Positions 1 to 4,789 of a stretch of DNA of 5,964 bases are shown in pieces; positions within the stretch are counted from its first letter, which is position 1; each line of letters opens with the position of its first letter. Where the stretch lies: NCBI GenBank assembly GCA_030620125.1, contig JAUXFI010000129.1, positions 1 to 5,964 of the forward strand, given 5' to 3'. The stretch comes from Anaerolineae bacterium (GTDB lineage: Bacteria; Chloroflexota; Anaerolineae; B4-G1). Made by a program: the position numbers and the translations under genes. Below the pieces are notes generated by a model. It was not told where the DNA came from. It saw only the letters and a program-made list of their open reading frames with translations, and made no database searches.

Positions 1-939
1 AGAGGCACTGCCTTCGCCGGGTGTGCCCTCAATATTGTAGGCAATGATGTTGGCGTGGGGCGCTACGCCGGAGATCGTGATGGAGAACGCAGTGGTGGGC
101 GCCGACAAAACGGCTGTCGTGGAGAGCACGACATTACCGGCCGCCGTGCTGGCCGTGTGGGTCCCGTGCCCGTGAGCGTCTTCTGGCAGGTCAGTGTCCC
201 CGCTCCAGGCGCCGATCAGTTTGTCGTTGCAGGTTATCGTAGTCGTGTATTGTGGACTGGCAGGATCACACCAGCCATAGTACTTGCCTCTGGGGTTAGT
301 GTGATCGTAGCCATCTCCACCCACATCGGCAAAGGAAGGGTGATCCATATTGATGCCGGTGTCGAGTACGCCGACGACGATACCTTCACCCTTGGTGGCA
401 ACGCCGGTAGCGGAGCCGTCCCAGATACCCCCTGCACCGATCCATTCTGGCCCCACGTCGGTCTGGGCATACTCTTCCCAGTCGGGGATGACTGACTTGA
501 CGCCAGGCAACTCTGCGATGGCAACTGCTTCTTCGGCGGTCATCTCGACGGCCATACCGTTGAGGGCCACCTGATATTGGAACAGCACTTGGACCGAGCG
601 GTCCAGCGCCGCATCCATAGCAGTGATGAACTGTGCCTGGCTGGCGGCCAGATAGTCCCGATAAGCGACGCTATCGGGGCTGTTGGCATCAAGCTTTGTT
701 TCCCCAGTTACGCTGGGGCTGGTCGCCCGCAAGCCGGTCACATCACCCTTATACGCGGGGAGTGCAGGCTCTTCGAATTGGATAATATAGACAGTCGCTC
801 CAGTTGCATCCTTGGCTTTCGGCGGTGCAGCAATAGTGACAGTCTCATCGGGAGGTGGTGGGAAAGCAGCCATAGTCGGCGCGACCAAAGTCAACACCAT
901 AATCACCGCCACCAGCATGTAGGAAATCTTGTGTCTCAT
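1..939 (-). CDS. Secreted subtilisin-family (S8) serine protease, N-terminal 313 residues; runs off the left edge
   Basis: Secreted endopeptidase made as a preproprotein. The reading frame is open from the ATG at 939 to base 1. Residues 1-24 form a signal peptide (MRHK, then a hydrophobic stretch ending APTMA). Residues about 49-155 look like an I9 propeptide inhibitor (VYIIQF near the start, ALNGMAVEMTAEEAVAIAELPGV near the end in two adjoining pieces of the fold). The S8 domain starts near 184: VVGVLDTGI carries catalytic Asp193 and HGHGTHTAS carries catalytic His258, followed by the usual GVAPHANIIAYNI stretch. The oxyanion Asn and catalytic Ser must lie beyond base 1, so activity cannot be confirmed. 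AGGAGG (948-953) lies 8 nt before the ATG, which fixes the start. The long spacing between Asp and His and the GPEWIGAGGIWDG linker resemble large cell-envelope subtilases with a PA insert; that part is inference. It is transcribed from the promoter at 1169-1197 after a long leader. Confidence 0.93.
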   Translation of the reverse strand, partial: MRHKISYMLVAVIMVLTLVAPTMAAFPPPPDETVTIAAPPKAKDATGATVYIIQFEEPALPAYKGDVTGLRATSPSVTGETKLDANSPDSVAYRDYLAASQAQFITAMDAALDRSVQVLFQYQVALNGMAVEMTAEEAVAIAELPGVKSVIPDWEEYAQTDVGPEWIGAGGIWDGSATGVATKGEGIVVGVLDTGINMDHPSFADVGGDGYDHTNPRGKYYGWCDPASPQYTTTITCNDKLIGAWSGDTDLPEDAHGHGTHTASTAAGNVVLSTTAVLSAPTTAFSITISGVAPHANIIAYNIEGTPGEGSAS

Positions 940-975
940 CTCAGGAACCTCCTAGTTTTTGTTAGTTACGATCTA

Positions 976-1014
976 TTACACTTTGTCTGCTCCAATTCTA
1001 CTCTCGCTTGACAT
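976..1014 (-). CDS. Possible 12-codon upstream ORF in the protease leader
   Basis: Within the protease leader, AAAGGAGGTGAT matches the complement of the 16S rRNA 3' end over about 12 nt (AGGAGG at 1017-1022), better than the protease's own site. The first ATG after it, at 1014, opens a short frame MSSESRIGADKV that stops at 976-978, 36 bases before the protease start at 939. The ATG is only 2 nt from AGGAGG, which is tighter than optimal, so initiation may be poor or the site may act only as a ribosome-binding or standby site. The peptide resembles nothing I know. Confidence 0.3.
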   Translation of the reverse strand: MSSESRIGADKV

Positions 1015-1073
1015 CACCTCCTTTTTCAGTTTCTGCAAATACCAAAGATTGGCCAGGTAGCAACGACAGCACT

Positions 1074-1092
1074 CAGTGCCATCAGGCCACTG
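1074..1092 (-). other. Small hairpin in the protease 5' leader
   Basis: On the plus strand CAGTGCC (1074-1080) and GGCCACTG (1085-1092) pair around ATCA with one bulged base, giving a short GC-rich stem in the untranslated leader of the protease transcript. There is no T-run behind it on the minus strand, so it is not a typical terminator. It may only be mRNA structure. Confidence 0.3.
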
Positions 1093-1147
1093 GATGTCCG
1101 TACCAGCGAAGCAGCATCAATGGAAATGAGGATAGTTAACTGGGAGT

Positions 1148-1167
1148 TGATCATAGTGAAGTGATCA
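1148..1167. promoter_or_regulatory. Paired TGATCA palindromes at the protease transcription start, possible operator
   Basis: Two copies of the self-complementary hexamer TGATCA, at 1148-1153 and 1162-1167, are spaced 14 bp centre to centre. The second extends to the 8-bp palindrome GTGATCAC (1161-1168). They sit from about +1 to +15 of the predicted protease transcript, where a bound repressor would block initiation. The arrangement is visible; the function is inferred and the protein unknown. On the plus strand the same bases also form a weak TTGATC-N18-TATAAT pair. Confidence 0.35.
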
Positions 1168-1168
1168 C

Positions 1169-1197
1169 AGTATAATACATCTTGTGCCGTCTGTCAA
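1169..1197 (-). promoter_or_regulatory. Sigma-70-type promoter of the protease gene
   Basis: Read on the minus strand, TTGACA (1192-1197) and TATACT (1169-1174) are separated by exactly 17 bp. This is a full -35 match and a one-mismatch -10. Transcription would begin near 1162 and give a leader of about 220 nt before the protease ATG at 939. It is the only strong promoter-like pair I see between the response regulator and the protease. Confidence 0.65.
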
Positions 1198-1257
1198 CAT
1201 ACAGTTCTGGAAATTCTGGGATTCTTCCCTTACTTGACAGGATAGAACGTTTGCGCT

Positions 1258-1433
1258 GCGCAGGGGTGGGAGAACGCCAAACGATCGCGCACGAGCATCC
1301 CGACGTCGCCGACCAGGTCGAGGCCACCGTGCGCGATCATTTGGCATTGGAGAGTGCGCCCCTGCCCACAGCCGATGCAGATGAGCAGGAAACGCCGGAA
1401 ACAGCCCTCGACGACCTGCCTCCGGAAATCTGA
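1258..1433 (+). pseudogene. recA: Frameshifted remnant of the RecA C-terminus
   Basis: From 1258 one frame reads AQGWENAKR, and from about 1287 the next frame reads AHEHPDVADQVEATVRDHLAL, continuing to an acidic tail (ADEQETPETALDDLPPEI) and a stop at 1431-1433. Joined by restoring one base near 1284-1287, this aligns without gaps to the conserved RecA C-terminal pattern QGRENAKxFLxEHPEVAxxIExxVRexLGL, and RecA proteins end in just such an acidic tail. The Arg of QGRENA is Trp here. Upstream of 1258 I find no RecA sequence: Walker A, Walker B and the L1/L2 loops are absent. It is therefore a remnant of about 55 codons, not a gene. The unshifted frame could be translated from an ATG at 1182 as an 83-residue protein, but it has no ribosome-binding site and its first 25 residues match nothing. 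The main doubt is that the match is short and made from memory of the family. Confidence 0.6.
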
Positions 1434-1468
1434 CTGCCCACTTTACGTACCGCTGGCCCTGACGCTCT

Positions 1469-2137
1469 CTACGCCGCTGTCCAAGTCTCCATCCACACCT
1501 GGTCCAGTACCCCTGAGGCAACGGCGATGCGCGTCAGCGTGGCCGTGTCGTGTACGTCCAGTTTGTCCATCAGCCGCTGGCGGTGGTTGCGCACAGTGTG
1601 AATGCTGATGCCCAGCCTGCGTGCAATCTGCTTGTTCCCCAGGCCAGCAGCGACCATGCTCATCACCTGGCGCTCACGCAAGGTCAGGCGACCCACCCCC
1701 CGGCCTGGATCTGCCCAACCCTGCCCGATGACAGGCGGCCGTTTACCCAGTCCAGGTGAAACAAAGCGGTGACCCTCCACCACCATGCACAATGCGTCAA
1801 CCAGATCCTCCACACAGCGCGTCTTGGGAACGTAGGCATCCGCGCCAGCGATCATCACCTGGTCCACCACTTCCAATTCGGTGCGTGCGCTGAGTATAAC
1901 TATCTTGATGCCCGGTTGTACCTGGCGTAACTTGCGCAATACTGTGAGACCATCCAGGCCAGGCATCATCAGGTCAAGAATGACCACGTCGGGCTGTACC
2001 TGCCTGGCCAACTCGACCGTCTGGTTTCCATCTCCCGTTTCGGCGACGACGACAAAATCAGGGTAGTCAGAGAGAATCGAACAGATCCCCTCACGCACCA
2101 CTCCATGGTCGTCAGCCAGCAGTAACCGAACTGCCAT
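1469..2137 (-). CDS. NarL/FixJ-family response regulator (receiver plus LuxR-type HTH)
   Basis: Cytoplasmic two-component transcription regulator of 222 aa, the usual length for the NarL group. The receiver domain (about 3-120) has the acidic pair Asp9-Asp10, phospho-acceptor Asp55 in VVILDLMMPGLDG, Ser83 at the switch Thr/Ser position and the conserved Lys105 in YVPK. After a linker rich in Gly and Pro (about 128-150), the LuxR-type helix-turn-helix (151-205) reads LTLRERQVMSMVAAGLGNKQ, then IARRLGISIHTVRNHRQRLM. All key phosphorylation residues are intact. I start at the ATG at 2137 because GGGGGAGGGGA lies directly before it and MAVRLLLADDH is the normal receiver beginning; the ATG at 2170 would add 11 residues with no function. 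No histidine kinase is in the window, so signal and targets are unknown. The neighbouring protease is a possible target by position only. Confidence 0.93.
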   Translation of the reverse strand: MAVRLLLADDHGVVREGICSILSDYPDFVVVAETGDGNQTVELARQVQPDVVILDLMMPGLDGLTVLRKLRQVQPGIKIVILSARTELEVVDQVMIAGADAYVPKTRCVEDLVDALCMVVEGHRFVSPGLGKRPPVIGQGWADPGRGVGRLTLRERQVMSMVAAGLGNKQIARRLGISIHTVRNHRQRLMDKLDVHDTATLTRIAVASGVLDQVWMETWTAA

Positions 2138-2407
2138 TCCCCTCCCCCTTTCGCATTCGGAATAGTGCATTTGCTCTAGTATAAATATACCACATATTCA
2201 AAGCGACGTCTATGGGATAATACCCCATATACCGCGGAAAAACGCCCCATTTCGGCATGAGAAAAGGCCCATGTTGCGTCCTGCTCGACATCCCGACCCA
2301 AGCGGCACTGCCTGCCGGGTACGACGCCACCGAGATCACCTGACACTCGCGCGGTGCACACCACCTCTGCCCCAACGCGCGTACAGATTGACACCTCTGT
2401 CTGGACT
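2138..2407. other. Intergenic region between the divergent regulator genes, no gene seen
   Basis: About 270 bp that code for nothing I can recognise; the open frames on the minus strand here lack family features and ribosome-binding sites. Next to the response regulator it is AT-rich (2170-2230) and on the minus strand holds TATACT (2178-2183), a possible -10 without a good -35 (TCGCTT at the right spacing). A 6-bp inverted repeat lies just upstream. Towards nrtR, TTGACAC occurs at 2388-2394 and again at 2408-2414; only the second is paired with a -10 box. Confidence 0.5.
2211..2229. promoter_or_regulatory. Inverted repeat upstream of the response regulator, possible activator site
   Basis: TATGGG (2211-2216) and CCCATA (2224-2229) form 6-bp arms around ATAATAC. 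The centre is about 40 bp upstream of the possible -10 at 2178-2183, a usual activator distance, and the weak -35 would fit activated transcription. It could be an autoregulatory site of the NarL-type protein, but short repeats also arise by chance. Confidence 0.3.
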
Positions 2408-2436
2408 TTGACACTATCTCCCAAAGATGGTATGAT
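2408..2436 (+). promoter_or_regulatory. Promoter of the NrtR-type regulator gene
   Basis: TTGACA (2408-2413) and TATGAT (2431-2436) are 17 bp apart, a near-consensus sigma-70-type pair. Transcription should start near 2443, giving a leader of about 26 nt before the ATG at 2469. The 21-bp inverted repeat that begins on the last base of the -10 box suggests repression. Confidence 0.75.
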
Positions 2437-2456
2437 TTGTGTGACACTAACACTAA
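2436..2456. promoter_or_regulatory. Candidate NrtR operator, copy 1 (autoregulatory)
   Basis: TTTGTGT (2436-2442), a 7-bp spacer GACACTA, then ACACTAA (2450-2456). One mismatch from a perfect 7-bp inverted repeat. It shares its pattern and spacing with the two copies before pncA and covers the -10/+1 region of this promoter. ACACTAA also occurs directly before it (2444-2450), so an overlapping alternative register exists. Assignment to NrtR rests on position beside the regulator gene. Confidence 0.6.
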
Positions 2457-2468
2457 TAGGATAGAGCA

Positions 2469-3146
2469 ATGTCACCGAAAGACTACCCGCGCCCATCCGT
2501 GACCATAGACATTATCATCTTTGCCCTGCGCAGTAATGACCTGCAGGTGTTGCTCATCAAGCGCGGGCGTCCGCCCTTTGAGGGAATGTGGGCCATCCCC
2601 GGCGGCTTCGTCGGCATAGACGAATCCCTGGAGGAAGCAGCACTGCGGGAGCTAGATGAGGAAACGGGCGTCCGCGACGTGTACCTAGAACAACTCTACA
2701 CCTTCGGCGAGGTGGACCGCGACCCGCGAGGCCGCACCATCACGGTGGCCTACTTTGCCCTGGCCCCCGCCAAGGCCGTCCGTCTCCGGGCGGGGGACGA
2801 CGCCGCCGATGTCCGCTGGTGGTCAGTGTACGACCTGCCACCCCTCGCCTTCGACCACACCGACATCCTGGCCTACGCCCTTCAGCGACTGCGCTACAAG
2901 CTGGAATACACCGCCGTGGGCTTTGAGCTACTGCCAGAGACCTTTACCCTGAGCGAGTTGCAGGCCGCCTACGAGGTCGTCCTGGGGGAAGAACTGGACA
3001 AGCGCAACTTTCGCCGCAAGATACTCAGCGCGGAGATCATTGAGGAAATCGGCGAGTACCGCACTGGAGAAGGCCGCCCAGCCAAGCTCTACCACTTCCG
3101 CGACGACGCCGTGGCGGAGGTCAACACCCGGCGACTATTCCCTTGA
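2469..3146 (+). CDS. nrtR: NrtR-type transcriptional regulator of NAD metabolism (Nudix domain plus winged helix)
   Basis: DNA-binding regulator of 225 aa, the normal length for NrtR. Residues about 10-140 form a Nudix domain; 145-220 form the family's C-terminal winged helix, with the characteristic LDKRNFRRKIL (176-186) and GRPAKLYHF near the end. NrtR family repressors control NAD synthesis or salvage genes and respond to ADP-ribose or related NAD derivatives. The Nudix box (46-68) matches GX5EX7REUXEEXGU at every conserved position (E52, R60, E61, E64, E65, G67), whereas many NrtR proteins have lost it, so this one may still hydrolyse its ligand. AGGA (2458-2461) lies 7 nt before the ATG. 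It stands directly upstream of pncA, nadE and pncB, which supports the role. Its stop codon lies inside the -35 box of the pncA promoter. A simple ADP-ribose pyrophosphatase is less likely because of the winged helix. Confidence 0.9.
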   Translation: MSPKDYPRPSVTIDIIIFALRSNDLQVLLIKRGRPPFEGMWAIPGGFVGIDESLEEAALRELDEETGVRDVYLEQLYTFGEVDRDPRGRTITVAYFALAPAKAVRLRAGDDAADVRWWSVYDLPPLAFDHTDILAYALQRLRYKLEYTAVGFELLPETFTLSELQAAYEVVLGEELDKRNFRRKILSAEIIEEIGEYRTGEGRPAKLYHFRDDAVAEVNTRRLFP

Positions 3147-3171
3147 CAAACTCCGCCTTGGGGTGTATACT
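3143..3171 (+). promoter_or_regulatory. Promoter of the pncA-nadE-pncB operon
   Basis: TTGACA (3143-3148) and TATACT (3166-3171) are separated by 17 bp. The -35 overlaps the nrtR stop codon at 3144-3146. Transcription should start near 3178, about 74 nt before the pncA ATG. The salvage genes therefore have their own promoter beside any readthrough from nrtR. Confidence 0.75.
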
Positions 3172-3191
3172 TAGTGTGCGTTATACACTAG
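3171..3191. promoter_or_regulatory. Candidate NrtR operator, copy 2
   Basis: TTAGTGT (3171-3177), spacer GCGTTAT, ACACTAG (3185-3191): a 21-bp inverted repeat with 6 of 7 positions paired. Like copy 1, it begins on the last base of the -10 box and runs to about +14, so binding would block RNA polymerase. An additional overlapping pair, GTGTATA (3163-3169) with TATACAC (3182-3188), strengthens the dyad. Confidence 0.65.
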
Positions 3192-3213
3192 CCCTTCTTC
3201 TTTTTGCGGTTAA

Positions 3214-3234
3214 TTAGTGTACAAGTGACACGAA
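3214..3234. promoter_or_regulatory. Candidate NrtR operator, copy 3 (in the pncA leader)
   Basis: TTAGTGT (3214-3220), spacer ACAAGTG, ACACGAA (3228-3234), again 21 bp with one mismatch from perfect symmetry. It lies 43 bp downstream of copy 2, about four helical turns, so two regulator dimers could bind the same DNA face. It ends 6 nt before the pncA ribosome-binding site. Confidence 0.6.
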
Positions 3235-3251
3235 ATGAAAAGGAGAAAGCC

Positions 3252-3950
3252 ATGAGTACCAAAAGCAAACCTTTCCTGGATTGGCTAACCTGCTGGGAGG
3301 AAAGTCTGCCAGAGATCTCCCTGGAGAAAGTCGCCCCTGACCCTGCGCGGGTGGCAATGATGTCGGTGGACCTGGTGAAGGGCTTTTGCACCGCAGGTGC
3401 GCTGGCCAGTCCCCGTGTGGCGGGGGTCATACCTGCCGTCGTCCGCCTCTTCCAGCACGCCCACGCCCTCGGAGTTCACCACTTCCTGTTGAGCCAGGAC
3501 ACCCACGACCCCGACGCCGTCGAGTTCGCCGCCTTTGCGCCCCACTGCGTGGCCGGGACGCCCGAGAGCGAACCGGTCCCCGAATTGACCGCCCTACCCT
3601 TCTCCGGCGTCTTTACCACCATCCCCAAGAACTCTATCAGCTCCAGCATCGGCACCGAACTCGACGCCTGGCTGGAGGCCCATCCTGAGGTCACCACCTT
3701 CATCGTCGTCGGCGACTGCACCGACCTGTGCGTCTACCAGGCGGCGATGCACCTGCGCCTCCGCGCCAACGCGCTGGGCCTGCACGACGCGCGTGTTTTC
3801 CTCCCCGCCGACTGCGTGCAGACCTACGACATGCCGGTCGAGAGCGCCAATCAACTGGGCATACTCCCCCACGATGGCGACCTCTTACACCGGGTCTTTC
3901 TCTACAGCATGGCACTCAACGGCATCAGGGTTGTAGCCCATCTCACGTAG
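3252..3950 (+). CDS. pncA: Nicotinamidase (isochorismatase-like cysteine hydrolase)
   Basis: Hydrolyses nicotinamide to nicotinate and ammonia in the cytoplasm, the first step of deamidating NAD salvage. The 232-aa protein keeps the catalytic triad Asp40 (MSVDLVKGF), Lys126 (IPKNSIS) and Cys160 (GDCTDLCV), plus the candidate metal ligands Asp83 and His85 (SQDTHDP) and His98 (FAPHCVAGT). The metal ligands and the HCVAGT stretch point to nicotinamidase rather than to other isochorismatase-like hydrolases. The ATG at 3252 follows AGGAGA (3241-3246) at a good distance. It is first in the salvage operon; nadE follows after 73 bp. It carries an N-terminal extension of about 30 residues before the first strand compared with the shortest family members. 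Substrate assignment is supported by nadE and pncB downstream. Confidence 0.88.
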   Translation: MSTKSKPFLDWLTCWEESLPEISLEKVAPDPARVAMMSVDLVKGFCTAGALASPRVAGVIPAVVRLFQHAHALGVHHFLLSQDTHDPDAVEFAAFAPHCVAGTPESEPVPELTALPFSGVFTTIPKNSISSSIGTELDAWLEAHPEVTTFIVVGDCTDLCVYQAAMHLRLRANALGLHDARVFLPADCVQTYDMPVESANQLGILPHDGDLLHRVFLYSMALNGIRVVAHLT

Positions 3951-3962
3951 GCTTAGTTTCGG

Positions 3963-4011
3963 GTTTCAGGTTCCAAGTTCAACCTGAGACCTGAAACCTG
4001 GAACCTGAAAC
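3963..4011. repeat. Intergenic palindromic 'CCTGAAAC' repeat between pncA and nadE
   Basis: GTTTCAGGTTCCA (3963-3975) and TGGAACCTGAAAC (3999-4011) are perfect 13-bp inverted arms. The 23-nt centre contains further variants of the same word (AACCTGAGACCTGAAACC), so the element is both inverted and tandem. No T-run follows, so it is not a standard terminator, and the nadE ribosome-binding site (AGGAGA, 4013-4018) begins 1 nt after the right arm. As RNA, the stem could limit access to that site or mark a processing point. Similar low-complexity repeats are scattered between genes in some Chloroflexota, from memory. Confidence 0.75.
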
Positions 4012-4023
4012 AAGGAGAGACTG

Positions 4024-4764
4024 ATGTCCCTGCCCGACCAGATCACCGCCTGGCTCCGCGAACGCCTCAACGCCGCCTGCGCTAAGGGCTTTGTGTTCGG
4101 TCTCAGCGGGGGGGTGGACTCGGCCACGGCCGCCGCGCTGGCGGTGCGTGCCGTCGGCCCCGAGCGCGTCCTGGCCGCGCTGATGCCCTGTCACTCCCAA
4201 CCAGAGGACGCAACGCTGGGCCAACTCGTCGCCGACACCTTCTCCATCCCCACCGTCACCGTAGACCTGACGCCTGTCTACGACGCCCTCATCTCGGCGC
4301 TCCCGCCGGATTTGCAATCCGGCGGCCTGGCTGCCGCCAACGTCAAGCCCCGGCTGCGAATGATCACCCTCTACTACCTGGCCCAGTCACGCAACTACCT
4401 GGTGTTAGGCGCGGGCAACAGGACGGAACTCAAAGTCGGGTATTTCACCAAACACGGCGACGGCGGCGTGGACCTGCTGCCTCTAGGCGACCTCTACAAG
4501 GCCCAGGTGTGGGAACTGGCCCGCGAACTGAAAGTGCCACAGGAGGTAGTCGAGCGCCCGCCCAGCGCCGGCCTCTGGCCCGGTCAGACCGACGAGGGGG
4601 AGATGGGCATCACCTACCGCGAACTGGACCGGGTGCTGGCGGCTATTGAGGCGGGTGATACCACCGGCATCGAGCCTGCCACGCTGGAAAAAGTCCAGGA
4701 AATGATCGCCCGCTCCACCCATAAGCGTGCCATGCCTCCCATCTTCCAACCGGTGGCGACGTAG
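4024..4764 (+). CDS. nadE: NH3-dependent NAD+ synthetase
   Basis: Makes NAD from nicotinate adenine dinucleotide, ATP and ammonia; the last step of both de novo and salvage routes. The 246-aa protein is the single-domain form with no N-terminal glutaminase domain, so it uses free ammonia. The ATP pyrophosphatase P-loop SGGVDS is at 28-33. NVKPRLRMITLYYLA, GAGNRTELKVGYFTKHGDGG, LPLGDLYKAQVWELA and PPSAGLWPGQTDEGEMG follow in the normal order and are the family's substrate-binding signatures. AGGAGA (4013-4018) is 5 nt before the ATG. It is second in the operon; the kptA-like gene starts 10 bp after its stop. A perfect 10-bp hairpin lies inside the coding region at 4303-4325, in frame, encoding the variable PPDLQSGG loop. 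PncA upstream releases the ammonia that this enzyme consumes, although free diffusion makes direct coupling uncertain. Confidence 0.95.
   Translation: MSLPDQITAWLRERLNAACAKGFVFGLSGGVDSATAAALAVRAVGPERVLAALMPCHSQPEDATLGQLVADTFSIPTVTVDLTPVYDALISALPPDLQSGGLAAANVKPRLRMITLYYLAQSRNYLVLGAGNRTELKVGYFTKHGDGGVDLLPLGDLYKAQVWELARELKVPQEVVERPPSAGLWPGQTDEGEMGITYRELDRVLAAIEAGDTTGIEPATLEKVQEMIARSTHKRAMPPIFQPVAT
4303..4325. repeat. Perfect palindrome inside nadE
   Basis: CCGCCGGATT (4303-4312) and AATCCGGCGG (4316-4325) are perfect 10-bp arms around TGC. The element is in frame and encodes part of a loop (PPDLQSGG) just before the conserved NVKPRLRM stretch, where family members vary in length. It could be an inserted repetitive palindrome tolerated in a loop, or a structure in the mRNA. 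Confidence 0.6.
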
Positions 4765-4765
4765 G

Positions 4766-4789
4766 ACTTTGAACATGGGACTTGAAACA
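4766..4789 (+). repeat. Degenerate copy of the 'TGAAAC' repeat at the start of the kptA-like gene
   Basis: ACTTTGAACATGGGACTTGAAACA resembles the right half of the 3963-4011 element (GAGACCTGAAACC, GGAACCTGAAAC). It holds the ATG at 4775 and would encode the first residues MGLET, which have no counterpart in KptA. This suggests that the repeat supplied the start of the reading frame. The likeness is partial. Confidence 0.35.

Noticed and set aside
55..495. Open frame of 146 codons on the plus strand
   Set aside because: It is antisense to the subtilase gene, which has clear catalytic motifs, a signal peptide and a ribosome-binding site; the plus frame resembles nothing.
577..1011. Open frame of 144 codons on the plus strand
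   Set aside because: It is antisense to the protease propeptide and leader, with no ribosome-binding site or recognisable domain.
1240..1256. SOS-like operator (GAACGTTT) near the recA remnant
   Set aside because: The half-sites are adjacent, without the spacing of known LexA boxes, and the remnant is the 3' end of recA, where no promoter would be expected.
2138..2170. Extended response regulator start at the ATG at 2170
   Set aside because: The extra 11 residues are not part of the receiver fold, and the strong purine-rich ribosome-binding site sits directly before the ATG at 2137.
2112..2496. Two overlapping minus-strand open frames upstream of the response regulator
   Set aside because: They have no domain, no ribosome-binding site, and run across the nrtR promoter and operator.
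3204..3251. Upstream TTG start for pncA
   Set aside because: It would translate the operator copy at 3214-3234 and lacks a ribosome-binding site, while ATG 3252 has AGGAGA at the right distance.
3963..4011. Rho-independent terminator after pncA
   Set aside because: There is a strong dyad but no T-run after it, and the nadE ribosome-binding site follows at once.
4727..4774. Upstream GTG start for the KptA-like gene inside nadE
   Set aside because: The added residues come from the shifted frame of nadE and have no family match; ATG 4775 or GTG 4790 are better placed.
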